DNA from: Rhizobium favelukesii
Lineage (GTDB): Bacteria; Pseudomonadota; Alphaproteobacteria; Rhizobiales; Rhizobiaceae
DNA length: 64,000 nucleotides
Direction: 5' to 3'
Assembly: GCF_000577275.2 (NCBI RefSeq)
Contig: NZ_HG916852.1
Coordinates: 933,001-997,000, forward strand
The notes beneath the pieces were generated by a model that was given only the letters and a program-made list of their open reading frames with translations, had not been told where the DNA came from and did not search any database. Positions within the stretch are counted from its first letter, which is position 1. Each line of letters begins with the position of its first letter. Below are positions 57,119 to 64,000 of this stretch, one piece after another. Made by a program: the position numbers and the translations under genes.

Positions 57119-57149
57119 AAGGCGCGGCACCCACCGCGCCTTTTCTTTT
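57119..57149 (+). terminator. Rho-independent terminator after cfa
   Basis: AAGGCGCGG / CCGCGCCTT stem with 6-nt loop and T-rich tail (TTTTCTTTT), just after the cfa stop. Confidence 0.85.
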
Positions 57150-57167
57150 CTGGAAAGGGGCCGACAC

Positions 57168-57749
57168 ATGAGCATTGCGTTTCCCGAGATCTATCTCGTC
57201 CGGCACGGCGAAACGGAATGGAGCCTTTCCGGAAGACACACCGGCCGCAGCGATATTCCTCTGACAGAAAATGGTGAAGCGGCGGCGCGCCAGGTCGGTC
57301 CGCGCCTTGCGGACAAGCGCTTCACCGCTGTGTGGTCCAGCCCGTCGCAGCGCGCCCGCAAAACCTGCGAACTCTCCGGCTTTGGCGCCAGCGCGATCGT
57401 CAAGGACGATCTCGCCGAATGGGACTACGGCGCCTATGAGGGCATCACGACCAAGGAAATCCTTGCAACCCGGCCCGGCTGGCAGCTGTTTCGCGATGGC
57501 TGCCCGAAAGGCGAGGCGGCGCAGGACGTCGGCGCAAGAGCCGACCGGATCATATCGGAACTGCAGCAGGCCAATGCCCCGATCCTGATCTTCTCCAGCT
57601 CGCATTTCCTTCGCGTGCTTGGCGCTCGCTGGCTAGGACTGTCGCCGACGGACGGCGCGCGCTTCATCCTCGACACGTCAAGCATCAGCGTTCTCGGCTA
57701 CGAGCACGACCTGGCGGAGCCGGTGATCCGGCGTTGGAATGGCATTTAG
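57168..57749 (+). CDS. Histidine phosphatase family protein
   Basis: A 193-residue phosphoglycerate-mutase-superfamily hydrolase. Catalytic LVRHGETEWSLSGRHTG (His near residue 13), SSPSQRARKTCEL, Glu in LAEWDYGAYEGI and second His in FSSSHFLRVL. The acid and phospho-His residues are intact, so a phosphatase is likely; substrate is not determined (sugar phosphates or others). Starts 18 bp after the cfa terminator. Confidence 0.88.
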   Translation: MSIAFPEIYLVRHGETEWSLSGRHTGRSDIPLTENGEAAARQVGPRLADKRFTAVWSSPSQRARKTCELSGFGASAIVKDDLAEWDYGAYEGITTKEILATRPGWQLFRDGCPKGEAAQDVGARADRIISELQQANAPILIFSSSHFLRVLGARWLGLSPTDGARFILDTSSISVLGYEHDLAEPVIRRWNGI

Positions 57750-57818
57750 CAATACGACTTTGACGCGCAGTTCCGACTCAGATTGAGTGCGACAGTTGAG
57801 GCGCGAGGGGAGCGTGGG

Positions 57819-58538
57819 ATGCTACGCGAGACTTTCAGCATTATCGGTAGAAACCGGGCTATGTACGTGACGGTGGTCATCGCTACGATCGCGCTTGGGA
57901 TGTTCGACGGCTCTCCAGTAGAACGACGTCCAGCGGAGCGACAACCTTCATGTGGAGCTATCTCGCAATGTGTGTTCAAAGAGCGGTGCTCTACGCCGGA
58001 CCGTTCGGTGAGGTTGGAAAGCGCGCAGGCTTCGCCAAAACAATTCCTTACTTTCTGAAGACGGCAGCGCTCCTGGTAGGCGCGCTCGTCATCTCGCTGC
58101 CGGTGTTCATGTTTTTGCCCTCGCAGATAGGTGTGTCGGCAAGCGTGCTGATCTTTGCTTCCGCTACGTTGATTGTTTACGCACTGGTACTGTCGCTATT
58201 GGGAACCTGGCCGACCTCGAGCATCACCGGTCTTGGGACATCGCTTGTAGATGCTCTCCGGCGTGGCAATAGCTCGATTTTTCCCAACGTTCGGTCGGCT
58301 CATCGCGGGGATCATTTTGCCGGTGGTCCTTTCGATGCTGCTCATCGTGGTTGCGTACCGGTTTGCGACCTCGCCATTGCTGTTGGTCGATGGAAAACCG
58401 AACATCCTTATCCTCGCCGTCTCGGCGACTGCTGCATTCCATCAGGCAGTTGGCGTGAGCTATGCCGCGGTTGTTCTTGCCCGCGTTTACATTTCCGCGG
58501 AGCAGGGCTCTAAGGAGTTTAGCGGTGCGGCCGCATGA
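57819..58538 (+). pseudogene. Membrane protein gene broken by two frameshifts
   Basis: Three frames in succession give one polytopic membrane protein: MLRETFSIIGRNRAMYVTVVIATIALGMF (from 57819), then TTSSGATTFMWSYLAM ... LVGALVISLPVFMFLPSQIG ... LLGTWPTSSITGLG (to about 58245), then SGVAIARFFPTFGRLIAGIILPVV ... SATAAFHQAVGVSYAAVVLARVYIS (to 58538). Joins are near 57905-57935 and 58245-58265. Helices of good hydrophobicity remain in each part, so decay is recent or the read has errors. Family not recognised. Confidence 0.6.
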
Positions 58539-58541
58539 CGG

Positions 58542-58571
58542 CTTGACCCGTGCTTCAACCGATCGCTAGAT
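58542..58571 (+). promoter_or_regulatory. Promoter of ubiA
   Basis: CTTGAC (58542-58547), 18-bp spacer, CTAGAT (58566-58571; five of six of CTATAT). The ATG is at 58578, where transcription should begin, so the mRNA may be leaderless. Confidence 0.45.
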
Positions 58572-58577
58572 GGCGGC

Positions 58578-59537
58578 ATGCAACAGATCGGCGGAATAAA
58601 CGGGCGCGTTGCGGATGCGCCTTCGAACAACTGGGTTTATCGGGTCCTGCCTCCCTGGCTCTGGCCCTATGCGCAGCTTGCGCGCTGGGATCGGCCGATC
58701 GGCTGGCAGCTCTTGATGTGGCCCTGCTTTTGGTCAGCGGCTATGGCCGCGAATGCGGCGGCTTATGTTGGCCAGTTCTCCGGCGGAGAGCTGATTTTCC
58801 ATCTCGTGCTGTATTTCATCGGCTCTGTCGCGATGCGCGGCGCAGGGTGCACCTACAACGATCTTGTCGATCACAAGATCGACATGGAAGTGGCGCGTAC
58901 CCGCTCACGTCCGCTGCCGTCGGGCCGGGTCACGCGCACGCAGGCGAAGGTGTTCATCGTCCTGCAGGCGCTGGTAGGGCTGCTGGTCGTGCTGCAGCTT
59001 AACTGGTTCTCGGTCATCCTCGGCGTCGTCTCGCTCGCCATTGTGGCGCTCTATCCCTTTGCCAAGCGCTTCACGGACTGGCCGCAGTTCTTCCTTGGCC
59101 TTGCCTTCTCCTGGGGCGCCTTGATGGGCTGGGCGGCGATCTTCGGCAGCCTTTCGCTGGCGCCGATCCTCCTCTACGTCGCCTCGGTGGTCTGGACGAT
59201 CGGTTACGACACGATCTACGCCCACCAGGATAAGGAAGACGATGAGCTGATCGGCGTTCGTTCCACCGCGCGGTTATTCGGCGACAAGACGAAACAGTGG
59301 CTGGTCGGCCTCTATGGTCTGACGCTTGTGCTCGCCTTCTGCGCCTTCCTGGTCGCAGGCGTCGGCCTATTTGCCTATCTCGGTCTGCTCATTGCGGCCG
59401 GCATGTTTGCCTGGCAAATCGTAACGCTGGATATCAACGACGGCGATCAGTGCCTGGCATTGTTCAAGTCCAACAATCGCGTTGGCCTGATCATCTTTCT
59501 CGGCCTCTTTCTTTCGCTTCTCTTCGTCCTGCCCTGA
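58578..59537 (+). CDS. ubiA: 4-hydroxybenzoate polyprenyltransferase
   Basis: Membrane prenyltransferase, 319 residues with about nine helices, joining the polyprenyl chain to 4-hydroxybenzoate in ubiquinone synthesis. Asp-rich motifs: NDLVDHKIDMEVARTRSRPLPSG (NDxxD, near residue 96) and YDTIYAHQDKEDDELIGVRST (near 215). N-terminal ARWDRPIGWQLLMWPCFW is typical. Its prenyl donor should come from the synthase at 32.5-33.5 kb. Confidence 0.95.
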   Translation: MQQIGGINGRVADAPSNNWVYRVLPPWLWPYAQLARWDRPIGWQLLMWPCFWSAAMAANAAAYVGQFSGGELIFHLVLYFIGSVAMRGAGCTYNDLVDHKIDMEVARTRSRPLPSGRVTRTQAKVFIVLQALVGLLVVLQLNWFSVILGVVSLAIVALYPFAKRFTDWPQFFLGLAFSWGALMGWAAIFGSLSLAPILLYVASVVWTIGYDTIYAHQDKEDDELIGVRSTARLFGDKTKQWLVGLYGLTLVLAFCAFLVAGVGLFAYLGLLIAAGMFAWQIVTLDINDGDQCLALFKSNNRVGLIIFLGLFLSLLFVLP

Positions 59538-59548
59538 GGCGAAAACGA

Positions 59549-59576
59549 CAATGCCCGGCACAAAGGCCGGGCATTG
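59549..59576. terminator. Hairpin between ubiA and the DUF6101 gene
   Basis: CAATGCCCGGC / GCCGGGCATTG, 11 perfect pairs and 6-nt loop, between convergent genes. No T-run. Confidence 0.6.
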
Positions 59577-59598
59577 ATGATTTGAAACGCCGCACCGC

Positions 59599-60171
59599 TC
59601 AGCTGCGGGCGATGATTTCCTTGCCTTCGATCTTCATGGCGACGCCGAGCTTACCGGTTGTGCGGCGCACGAGGAAGCGCGGGCGGCGGTTGGCGAAGTA
59701 GGAGTGGCGGCGGCGCGGCTTCAACGCGCTGGTGCGCAGGTCGCCGAGATGTTCTTCCAGTGGACGTGCAACCCCGTCGGCCTCGACCATCAGCATCGGA
59801 ATGCGGAAGGCCTCCGACCAGCCGCGCCAGTCGGCGGCTATGTCGGAGAGATCATGGGCGACCAGCAACGGGACACAGAGATCGGGATCTTCGTGGTGAA
59901 GTTCCAGGGTGACGGTGACTTCGCCGTCACCATGGTCGATGGCGCGGGCGGCAACGCCCTTGAAGGCGCGCTTGGGAAGGGCGATCGAAAGCGGCAGGCC
60001 GCTCGAGGGAAGAACCTTGCGCAGGATCGCGCCACGTTCGTCGATCGTTATGCTCACGTCACTTGAGGAGTCATGGATGGCGTAGCTGACCTGCTGGGGA
60101 AAGCGAGACGGATCGAGACGCAGTGTCGTTCCAGCCCACACGGGCTTCATAACGGTGTTGTTCATGTTCAT
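59599..60171 (-). CDS. DUF6101 family protein
   Basis: A 190-residue protein of the Rhizobiales DUF6101 family: PVWAGTTLRLDPSRFPQQVSYAI at the start, duplicate beta-rich core with GVAARAID, and a basic C-terminal SALKPRRRHSYFANRRPRFLVRRTTGKLG. No signal peptide or membrane segment. Function unknown. It diverges from the DUF1217 gene across about 290 bp. Confidence 0.8.
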   Translation of the reverse strand: MNMNNTVMKPVWAGTTLRLDPSRFPQQVSYAIHDSSSDVSITIDERGAILRKVLPSSGLPLSIALPKRAFKGVAARAIDHGDGEVTVTLELHHEDPDLCVPLLVAHDLSDIAADWRGWSEAFRIPMLMVEADGVARPLEEHLGDLRTSALKPRRRHSYFANRRPRFLVRRTTGKLGVAMKIEGKEIIARS

Positions 60172-60463
60172 TCTACCCTTGTCTTACCTGAGAGCCGGCT
60201 TCCGGTCTTCTCCTCGGGGCTTTTCGCCCTCTATGGCTCGACAATAGGCGGCGGCTGTTCCGGACAACTTAAAAATCGCGGTTAAGAAAACTTTGCCTCG
60301 GTGGATGGTTATCAAAACCGAAGCCGGCAAGGTTTCCGGAGGGTGAACGGCGGATGTGCCGTTTTGCAACGCGGTGCGAGTAAGTCTCGGGTAAGCTTTT
60401 TATCGCAGAATGCCGCCAACCACTCTGTCATAATTTGAAGACTTTGCCGGAAAAGGGCACGTT
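60172..60463. other. Divergent intergenic region
   Basis: About 290 bp with no gene. Holds the promoters of DUF6101 (minus) and DUF1217 (plus). TTAA pairs near 60268 and 60281 are 9 bp apart, so not a proper CtrA box. Confidence 0.4.
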
Positions 60464-63187
60464 ATGATCTCTGCTTCGATGGCCTACAACATATTGTCGG
60501 GGAACATGAAGCAAAGCCTGGACCGCGTCGCATCGCAGGCCACGGTCAAGCGCGATGCCGAGTACTACGACGACAACATCAACAAGGTCAAAGACGTAGA
60601 CGATTTCCTCGGCGACTACAGGCTCTACAGCTATGCGATGAAGGCCTACGGCCTCGATGACATGACCTACGCGAAGGCCTTCATGAAAAAGGTCCTGGAA
60701 AGTGACCTGACCGACGCCAACAGCTTTGCCAACAAGCTCTCGGATACGCGTTACAAGGAATTCGCGGCCGCCTTCAATTTCAATACGCCGGCGGCGGACG
60801 CCCAGAGCGACGCACAGGAAGACGATCTCATCGGTCTCTATACGCAGTCGTTCGCGGACGAGGGCAAGAACGCCGCGACCGAAACGACATACTACAGCAA
60901 CGCGATAGACGCCGTGCAGAACGTTTCCGATCTCGTCGGCGACAGCCGGGTCCGCACCTATGTTCTGAAAGCTTACGGCATCGATCCCACCTACGTTTCC
61001 AAGGACTTCCTGGCGCAGGTGTTGACGAGCGACGTCAGCGATCCCAACAGCTTTGTCAATCTCAACGGCAACGACAAATACAAGGCGCTTGCCGCACAAT
61101 TCAGCTTCAACGCAGACGGTACCGTCAACGGCGCGGCGCAGACGGCCACCCAGAAGAACACCGTCATGGAACAGTATAATCTGACTGTCCCGTCGATCAC
61201 CACCGCAGCGGCTGCCGATTACAACAAGGCCTACTATCTGTCCAAGATCGGGACGATCACCAACGTCAACGATCTGATCGCTAACAGCCGGCTGACGTCC
61301 TATATCAAGACGGCCTTCAGCATGGGGGACGATTTCAGCAATGCAGCGCTCCGGCTCGTGCTTACCGATGCGAGCTACGCAAGTTTGATGGATTTCAGCG
61401 TTGTCAATCAGAGCTTCAATTTCAACGCGGACGGAACCGTCAACTCGGCCGCGGCGTCCTATGTCGCGCAGACGTCGGACCAGATGAAAGCGATGTCCAA
61501 CCAGGCCGCAAACACGACGAGCTACTACCAATCAAAAATCGTCGGCATCACCAACGTCGATGACCTGATCGCCGATACCCAGCTGACCCACTACATCAGG
61601 GATGCCTACTCCCTTCCCCAGAGCGTCAGCGATGCGGATCTTCGCAGCGTCTTGACGGATGCGAGCTACGCAAGCCTGCTGGGCTACGACGACGTCCATG
61701 CGTCCTTCAATTTCCGGGCCGATGGTAGTGTTGCCGATGGCGCAGGTGCGCAAACGATCGGTCAGGCACGGGCTACGAGTTCGCAAGTCAGCGCCAACCT
61801 CTCCTACTTCCAGACCGTGATCCCGACGATTTCCAATGTCGACAACCTGATCGCCGATGGGCAGATGATGAACACCATACGGTCAGTCTATGGAGTTCCG
61901 GGAAGCGTCAGCGACGCGGATCTGAAAAGCATACTGACCGACGCGAGCTTTGCCGCCAGCCGGGGTTTGAGCACGCTCAACGCGGCATTCAGCTTTGCCG
62001 CCGATGGTTCGGCTGCCAGCGCATCCGGCCCGCAATCGAGCACACAGTTGATGGATACGACGACGTTCTACGGCGCTCGATATGCAGACGCGCAGGACGA
62101 GGCGATCGACGAAGCCGTGGCAAACTACAAGAAGCGGATGACTGACGGCAATATCAAGAGGGTCGATGACTTTCTGCGCTCCAACGCTGCCGCAGACTTT
62201 GACAGGAAGAACGATGACCTGCCTGAGCTCTATGATATGGCGCTTCGCGCCTACGGGCTGACGGAGCAAGACGTGTCTCGCTCAATGTTCCGCAAGCTGC
62301 TGAAGAGCGACCCATACGATCCCGACGGCTACGTCGCCTCGCTGAAGGACGAGCGGATCACCAATCTGGTTCGCGCCTTCAATTTCGGAGCAGACGGCAA
62401 GGCATCTGCCGAAATACAGCCGCTGCCGTCCGCGGTCATGGCGAAATACGCGACCAACTATAAGTCGCGCACGCTGATGGGCATGAGCGATGGCCCGCTC
62501 AGGGACAAAGCCTCCGAGGATGCGACGAAGGTCGTCGATGCCTTCGCCAAGGGCATGGCGAAGGTGAGCACTCTCGACGACTTCCTGTCGAACGACAAGC
62601 TGACCAGCCTGGCCTTGACCGCAAACGGTCTCGACCCGAAGAAATACGACGAGGAGACGCTGCGGAAGATTTTCACCTCCGATCCGTCTGATCCCAAGAG
62701 CTACCTGAACACGAAAGCCGAATCGAAGTTCAAGGAGATTGTCTCGGACTTCAACTTCGATACCGATGGCAACCTGACGCGCGCCAAGATCGGAGCGGTC
62801 CAGAACGTGGGTGCCGAAGACCGGACGCAGCAGAAGTATGTTCAGCAGACGCTGGAAACGCAGGAAGGCGAAACGAACGACGGCGTACGCCTCGCGCTAT
62901 ATTTCGCCCGCAGCGCGCCTGATATCACATCGCTCTACACGATCCTCGGCGACAAGGCGTTGTTCCAGGTGATCACAACCACCTTCAGCCTGCCGAGCAG
63001 CGTATCGAACATGGATGTCGCCAAGCAGTTCTCCATGCTTGGGAAGTTCGTCAATCTCGACGATCTTCAAGACTCAAAGAAGGTGGACAAGCTGCTGCGG
63101 CGGTTCACCGCGATGTACGATCTCGCCAACAATACCAACAGTTCGCCGGCGCTGCAGCTTCTGACCAACGGCGGCACGAGCAGCTAG
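60464..63187 (+). CDS. Large DUF1217-repeat protein
   Basis: A 907-residue protein made of eight imperfect copies of a unit of about 75-110 residues: Y-Y-x-x-x-I-x-x-(I/V)-x-(N/D)-V-x-D-(L/F)-(I/L/V) ... (A/S)-Y-(G/S) ... (L/V)-(T/L/K)-(S/T)-D-x-(S/T) ... F-(N/S)-F-x-(A/T)-D-G. Copies start near residues 30, 130, 250, 345, 445, 550, 700 and 800; copies 3-5 are the most alike, showing recent duplication. No signal peptide, membrane helix or Cys is obvious. DUF1217 genes usually sit in rhizobial flagellar clusters; this one does not. The stop overlaps the convergent FAD oxidase stop in CTAG. Confidence 0.85.
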   Translation: MISASMAYNILSGNMKQSLDRVASQATVKRDAEYYDDNINKVKDVDDFLGDYRLYSYAMKAYGLDDMTYAKAFMKKVLESDLTDANSFANKLSDTRYKEFAAAFNFNTPAADAQSDAQEDDLIGLYTQSFADEGKNAATETTYYSNAIDAVQNVSDLVGDSRVRTYVLKAYGIDPTYVSKDFLAQVLTSDVSDPNSFVNLNGNDKYKALAAQFSFNADGTVNGAAQTATQKNTVMEQYNLTVPSITTAAAADYNKAYYLSKIGTITNVNDLIANSRLTSYIKTAFSMGDDFSNAALRLVLTDASYASLMDFSVVNQSFNFNADGTVNSAAASYVAQTSDQMKAMSNQAANTTSYYQSKIVGITNVDDLIADTQLTHYIRDAYSLPQSVSDADLRSVLTDASYASLLGYDDVHASFNFRADGSVADGAGAQTIGQARATSSQVSANLSYFQTVIPTISNVDNLIADGQMMNTIRSVYGVPGSVSDADLKSILTDASFAASRGLSTLNAAFSFAADGSAASASGPQSSTQLMDTTTFYGARYADAQDEAIDEAVANYKKRMTDGNIKRVDDFLRSNAAADFDRKNDDLPELYDMALRAYGLTEQDVSRSMFRKLLKSDPYDPDGYVASLKDERITNLVRAFNFGADGKASAEIQPLPSAVMAKYATNYKSRTLMGMSDGPLRDKASEDATKVVDAFAKGMAKVSTLDDFLSNDKLTSLALTANGLDPKKYDEETLRKIFTSDPSDPKSYLNTKAESKFKEIVSDFNFDTDGNLTRAKIGAVQNVGAEDRTQQKYVQQTLETQEGETNDGVRLALYFARSAPDITSLYTILGDKALFQVITTTFSLPSSVSNMDVAKQFSMLGKFVNLDDLQDSKKVDKLLRRFTAMYDLANNTNSSPALQLLTNGGTSS

Positions 63188-64000
63188 TTTGTCGGCAACG
63201 CCTGGTCGACACTGACAACCTTGCCGGGGTTCATGATGCCAGCCGGGTCGAAGGCGCGCTTAATCCTGCGCATCAGTTCCATTTCGATCGCCGGCCGGAT
63301 CGAGGCCAGTTCATCGCGCTTCAGCTGACCGATCCCATGCTCTGCGGAAATCGACCCGCCATGCGCCAGTACGAAGCCATGGACGATGTGGTTCACATCG
63401 CGCCAGCGTGCCAGAAACGCCTGCTTGTCCGCGCCGACCGGCTGGGAAATGTTGTAGTGGATATTGCCGTCGCCCATGTGGCCAAAGGCGCAGATGCGGG
63501 CGCCGGGCATGGCGGCCATGACCGCATCCCCGGCCTCGCGCATGAAGGCCGGGATCGCCGAAACCGGCACGGAAACGTCGTGCTTGATCGATCCGCCTTC
63601 CGGCTTTTGGGCGTCCGACATGCTCTCACGCATATGCCAGAGCGCCTTCTGCTGCGCGACCGAAGATGCGATTGCAGCGTCCTGAACCAGCCCTGCCTCG
63701 AAACCATGCTCGAGCAGCGCCGTCATCATGCGCTCGGCAGTCTCGGGGGAATCGGACGTCGAAATATCGACGAGCACATACCAGGGATGGGCCGATTCCA
63801 GTGGATCACGCACGCCTTCGATGTTGCGGGCGGTAATCTCGACGCCGAAACGCGGCATCAGCTCGAAGCCTGTCAGGGACGTGCCGCAAAGGCTGGAAGC
63901 AAGGTTGAAGAACGATAGGGCATCCTCGACCGAATTAACACCCGCGAACGCGACCTGTTTTCCAAGCGGTTGCGGAAACAGCTTCAGCACCGCGCCGGTG
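63184..64000 (-). CDS. FAD-linked oxidase, C-terminal part (D-lactate/2-hydroxyglutarate dehydrogenase type), partial
   Basis: The right edge cuts this gene; only the last 272 residues are seen. They form the FAD-linked oxidase C-terminal domain (type 4): FELMPRFGVEI, KHDVSVPVSAIP, AFGHMGDGNIHYNIS with conserved metal-site His residues, GGSISAEHGIGQLKRDEL and FDPAGIMNPGKV. This domain occurs in D-2-hydroxyacid, D-lactate and D-2-hydroxyglutarate dehydrogenases and GlcD; the FAD-binding half is outside the window, so substrate is not fixed. Confidence 0.85.
   Translation of the reverse strand, partial: TGAVLKLFPQPLGKQVAFAGVNSVEDALSFFNLASSLCGTSLTGFELMPRFGVEITARNIEGVRDPLESAHPWYVLVDISTSDSPETAERMMTALLEHGFEAGLVQDAAIASSVAQQKALWHMRESMSDAQKPEGGSIKHDVSVPVSAIPAFMREAGDAVMAAMPGARICAFGHMGDGNIHYNISQPVGADKQAFLARWRDVNHIVHGFVLAHGGSISAEHGIGQLKRDELASIRPAIEMELMRRIKRAFDPAGIMNPGKVVSVDQALPTN

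Noticed and set aside
60265..60290. TTAA pair upstream of the DUF1217 gene as a CtrA box
   Set aside because: Spacing is 9, not 7, bp between TTAA motifs.
1..64000. tRNA, rRNA, CRISPR, IS or prophage elements
   Set aside because: Reading all gaps over about 100 bp showed no cloverleaf with a T-loop GGTTCGAATCC-type sequence, no regular short repeats with spacers, and no transposase, integrase or phage structural genes.

Overview
The window reads as core chromosome of an alphaproteobacterium of the Rhizobiaceae (Rhizobium/Ensifer/Agrobacterium type). Evidence: high, even GC; a split F0 operon (atpI-atpB-atpE-atpF'-atpF) apart from F1; Rhizobiales-type small families (DUF2093, DUF4170, DUF6101, DUF1217, an HPE1-like exported protein); a perfect CtrA box; an alphaproteobacterial LexA box; CTTGAC-type promoters. 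Species is not assigned. I see no rRNA, tRNA, CRISPR array, insertion sequence or prophage.

Layout. 1-6.2 kb: end of a CysQ-like phosphatase, DUF4170, then waaA, a HAD phosphatase and lpxK (lipid A/Kdo assembly), facing DUF2093 and mutL. 6.3-9.6 kb: a PAS/receiver protein followed by a GGDEF-EAL protein, with a CtrA box in front. 9.6-14.6 kb: a PRC-barrel exported protein and a galactose/galactonate-type catabolic operon (SDR dehydrogenase, dgoK, dgoA, lactonase) divergent from an IclR regulator. 14.8-21.9 kb: LuxR-type regulator, a 0.5 kb gene-free stretch with a sigma-54-like promoter, Mrp ATPase, CorA and Kup transporters, SleB-like hydrolase. 22-25 kb: ATP synthase F0 operon. 25.3-33.8 kb: exported DUF4168 protein, rnhB and a radical-SAM gene behind a LexA box, small glycosyltransferase, small exported protein, moaB, ispE, TPR protein, long-chain prenyl diphosphate synthase, DUF2007. 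33.8-38.3 kb: tRNA-modification-type methyltransferase, mntH, S49 peptidase, glyQ and a 38-residue membrane protein. 38.5-53.2 kb: LemA, an EPSP synthase, DUF2207, purD, then a more accessory block (FAD oxidoreductase, HPE1-like protein, frameshifted wHTH-TPR regulator, frameshifted chemoreceptor, DUF523, YqaA) ending at glyS. 53.4-64 kb: tex, cfa, histidine phosphatase, a broken membrane-protein gene, ubiA, DUF6101, an eight-repeat DUF1217 protein and a partial FAD-linked oxidase.

Functional links: envelope building (waaA/lpxK/HAD), quinone synthesis (polyprenyl synthase, ispE, ubiA), energy (F0), glycyl-tRNA synthetase halves glyQ and glyS flanking a variable insert, and a cell-cycle/second-messenger pair (PAS-REC plus GGDEF-EAL).

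No wholly new multi-gene system is evident. The best leads are the CtrA-boxed orphan PAS-REC gene beside a GGDEF-EAL gene, the LexA-boxed radical-SAM/rnhB pair, the sigma-54-like promoter in front of a gene-free stretch, a hairpin that hides the ribosome site of a small secreted protein, the eight-repeat DUF1217 protein, and three apparent single-base frameshifts clustered between 47 and 58.5 kb.
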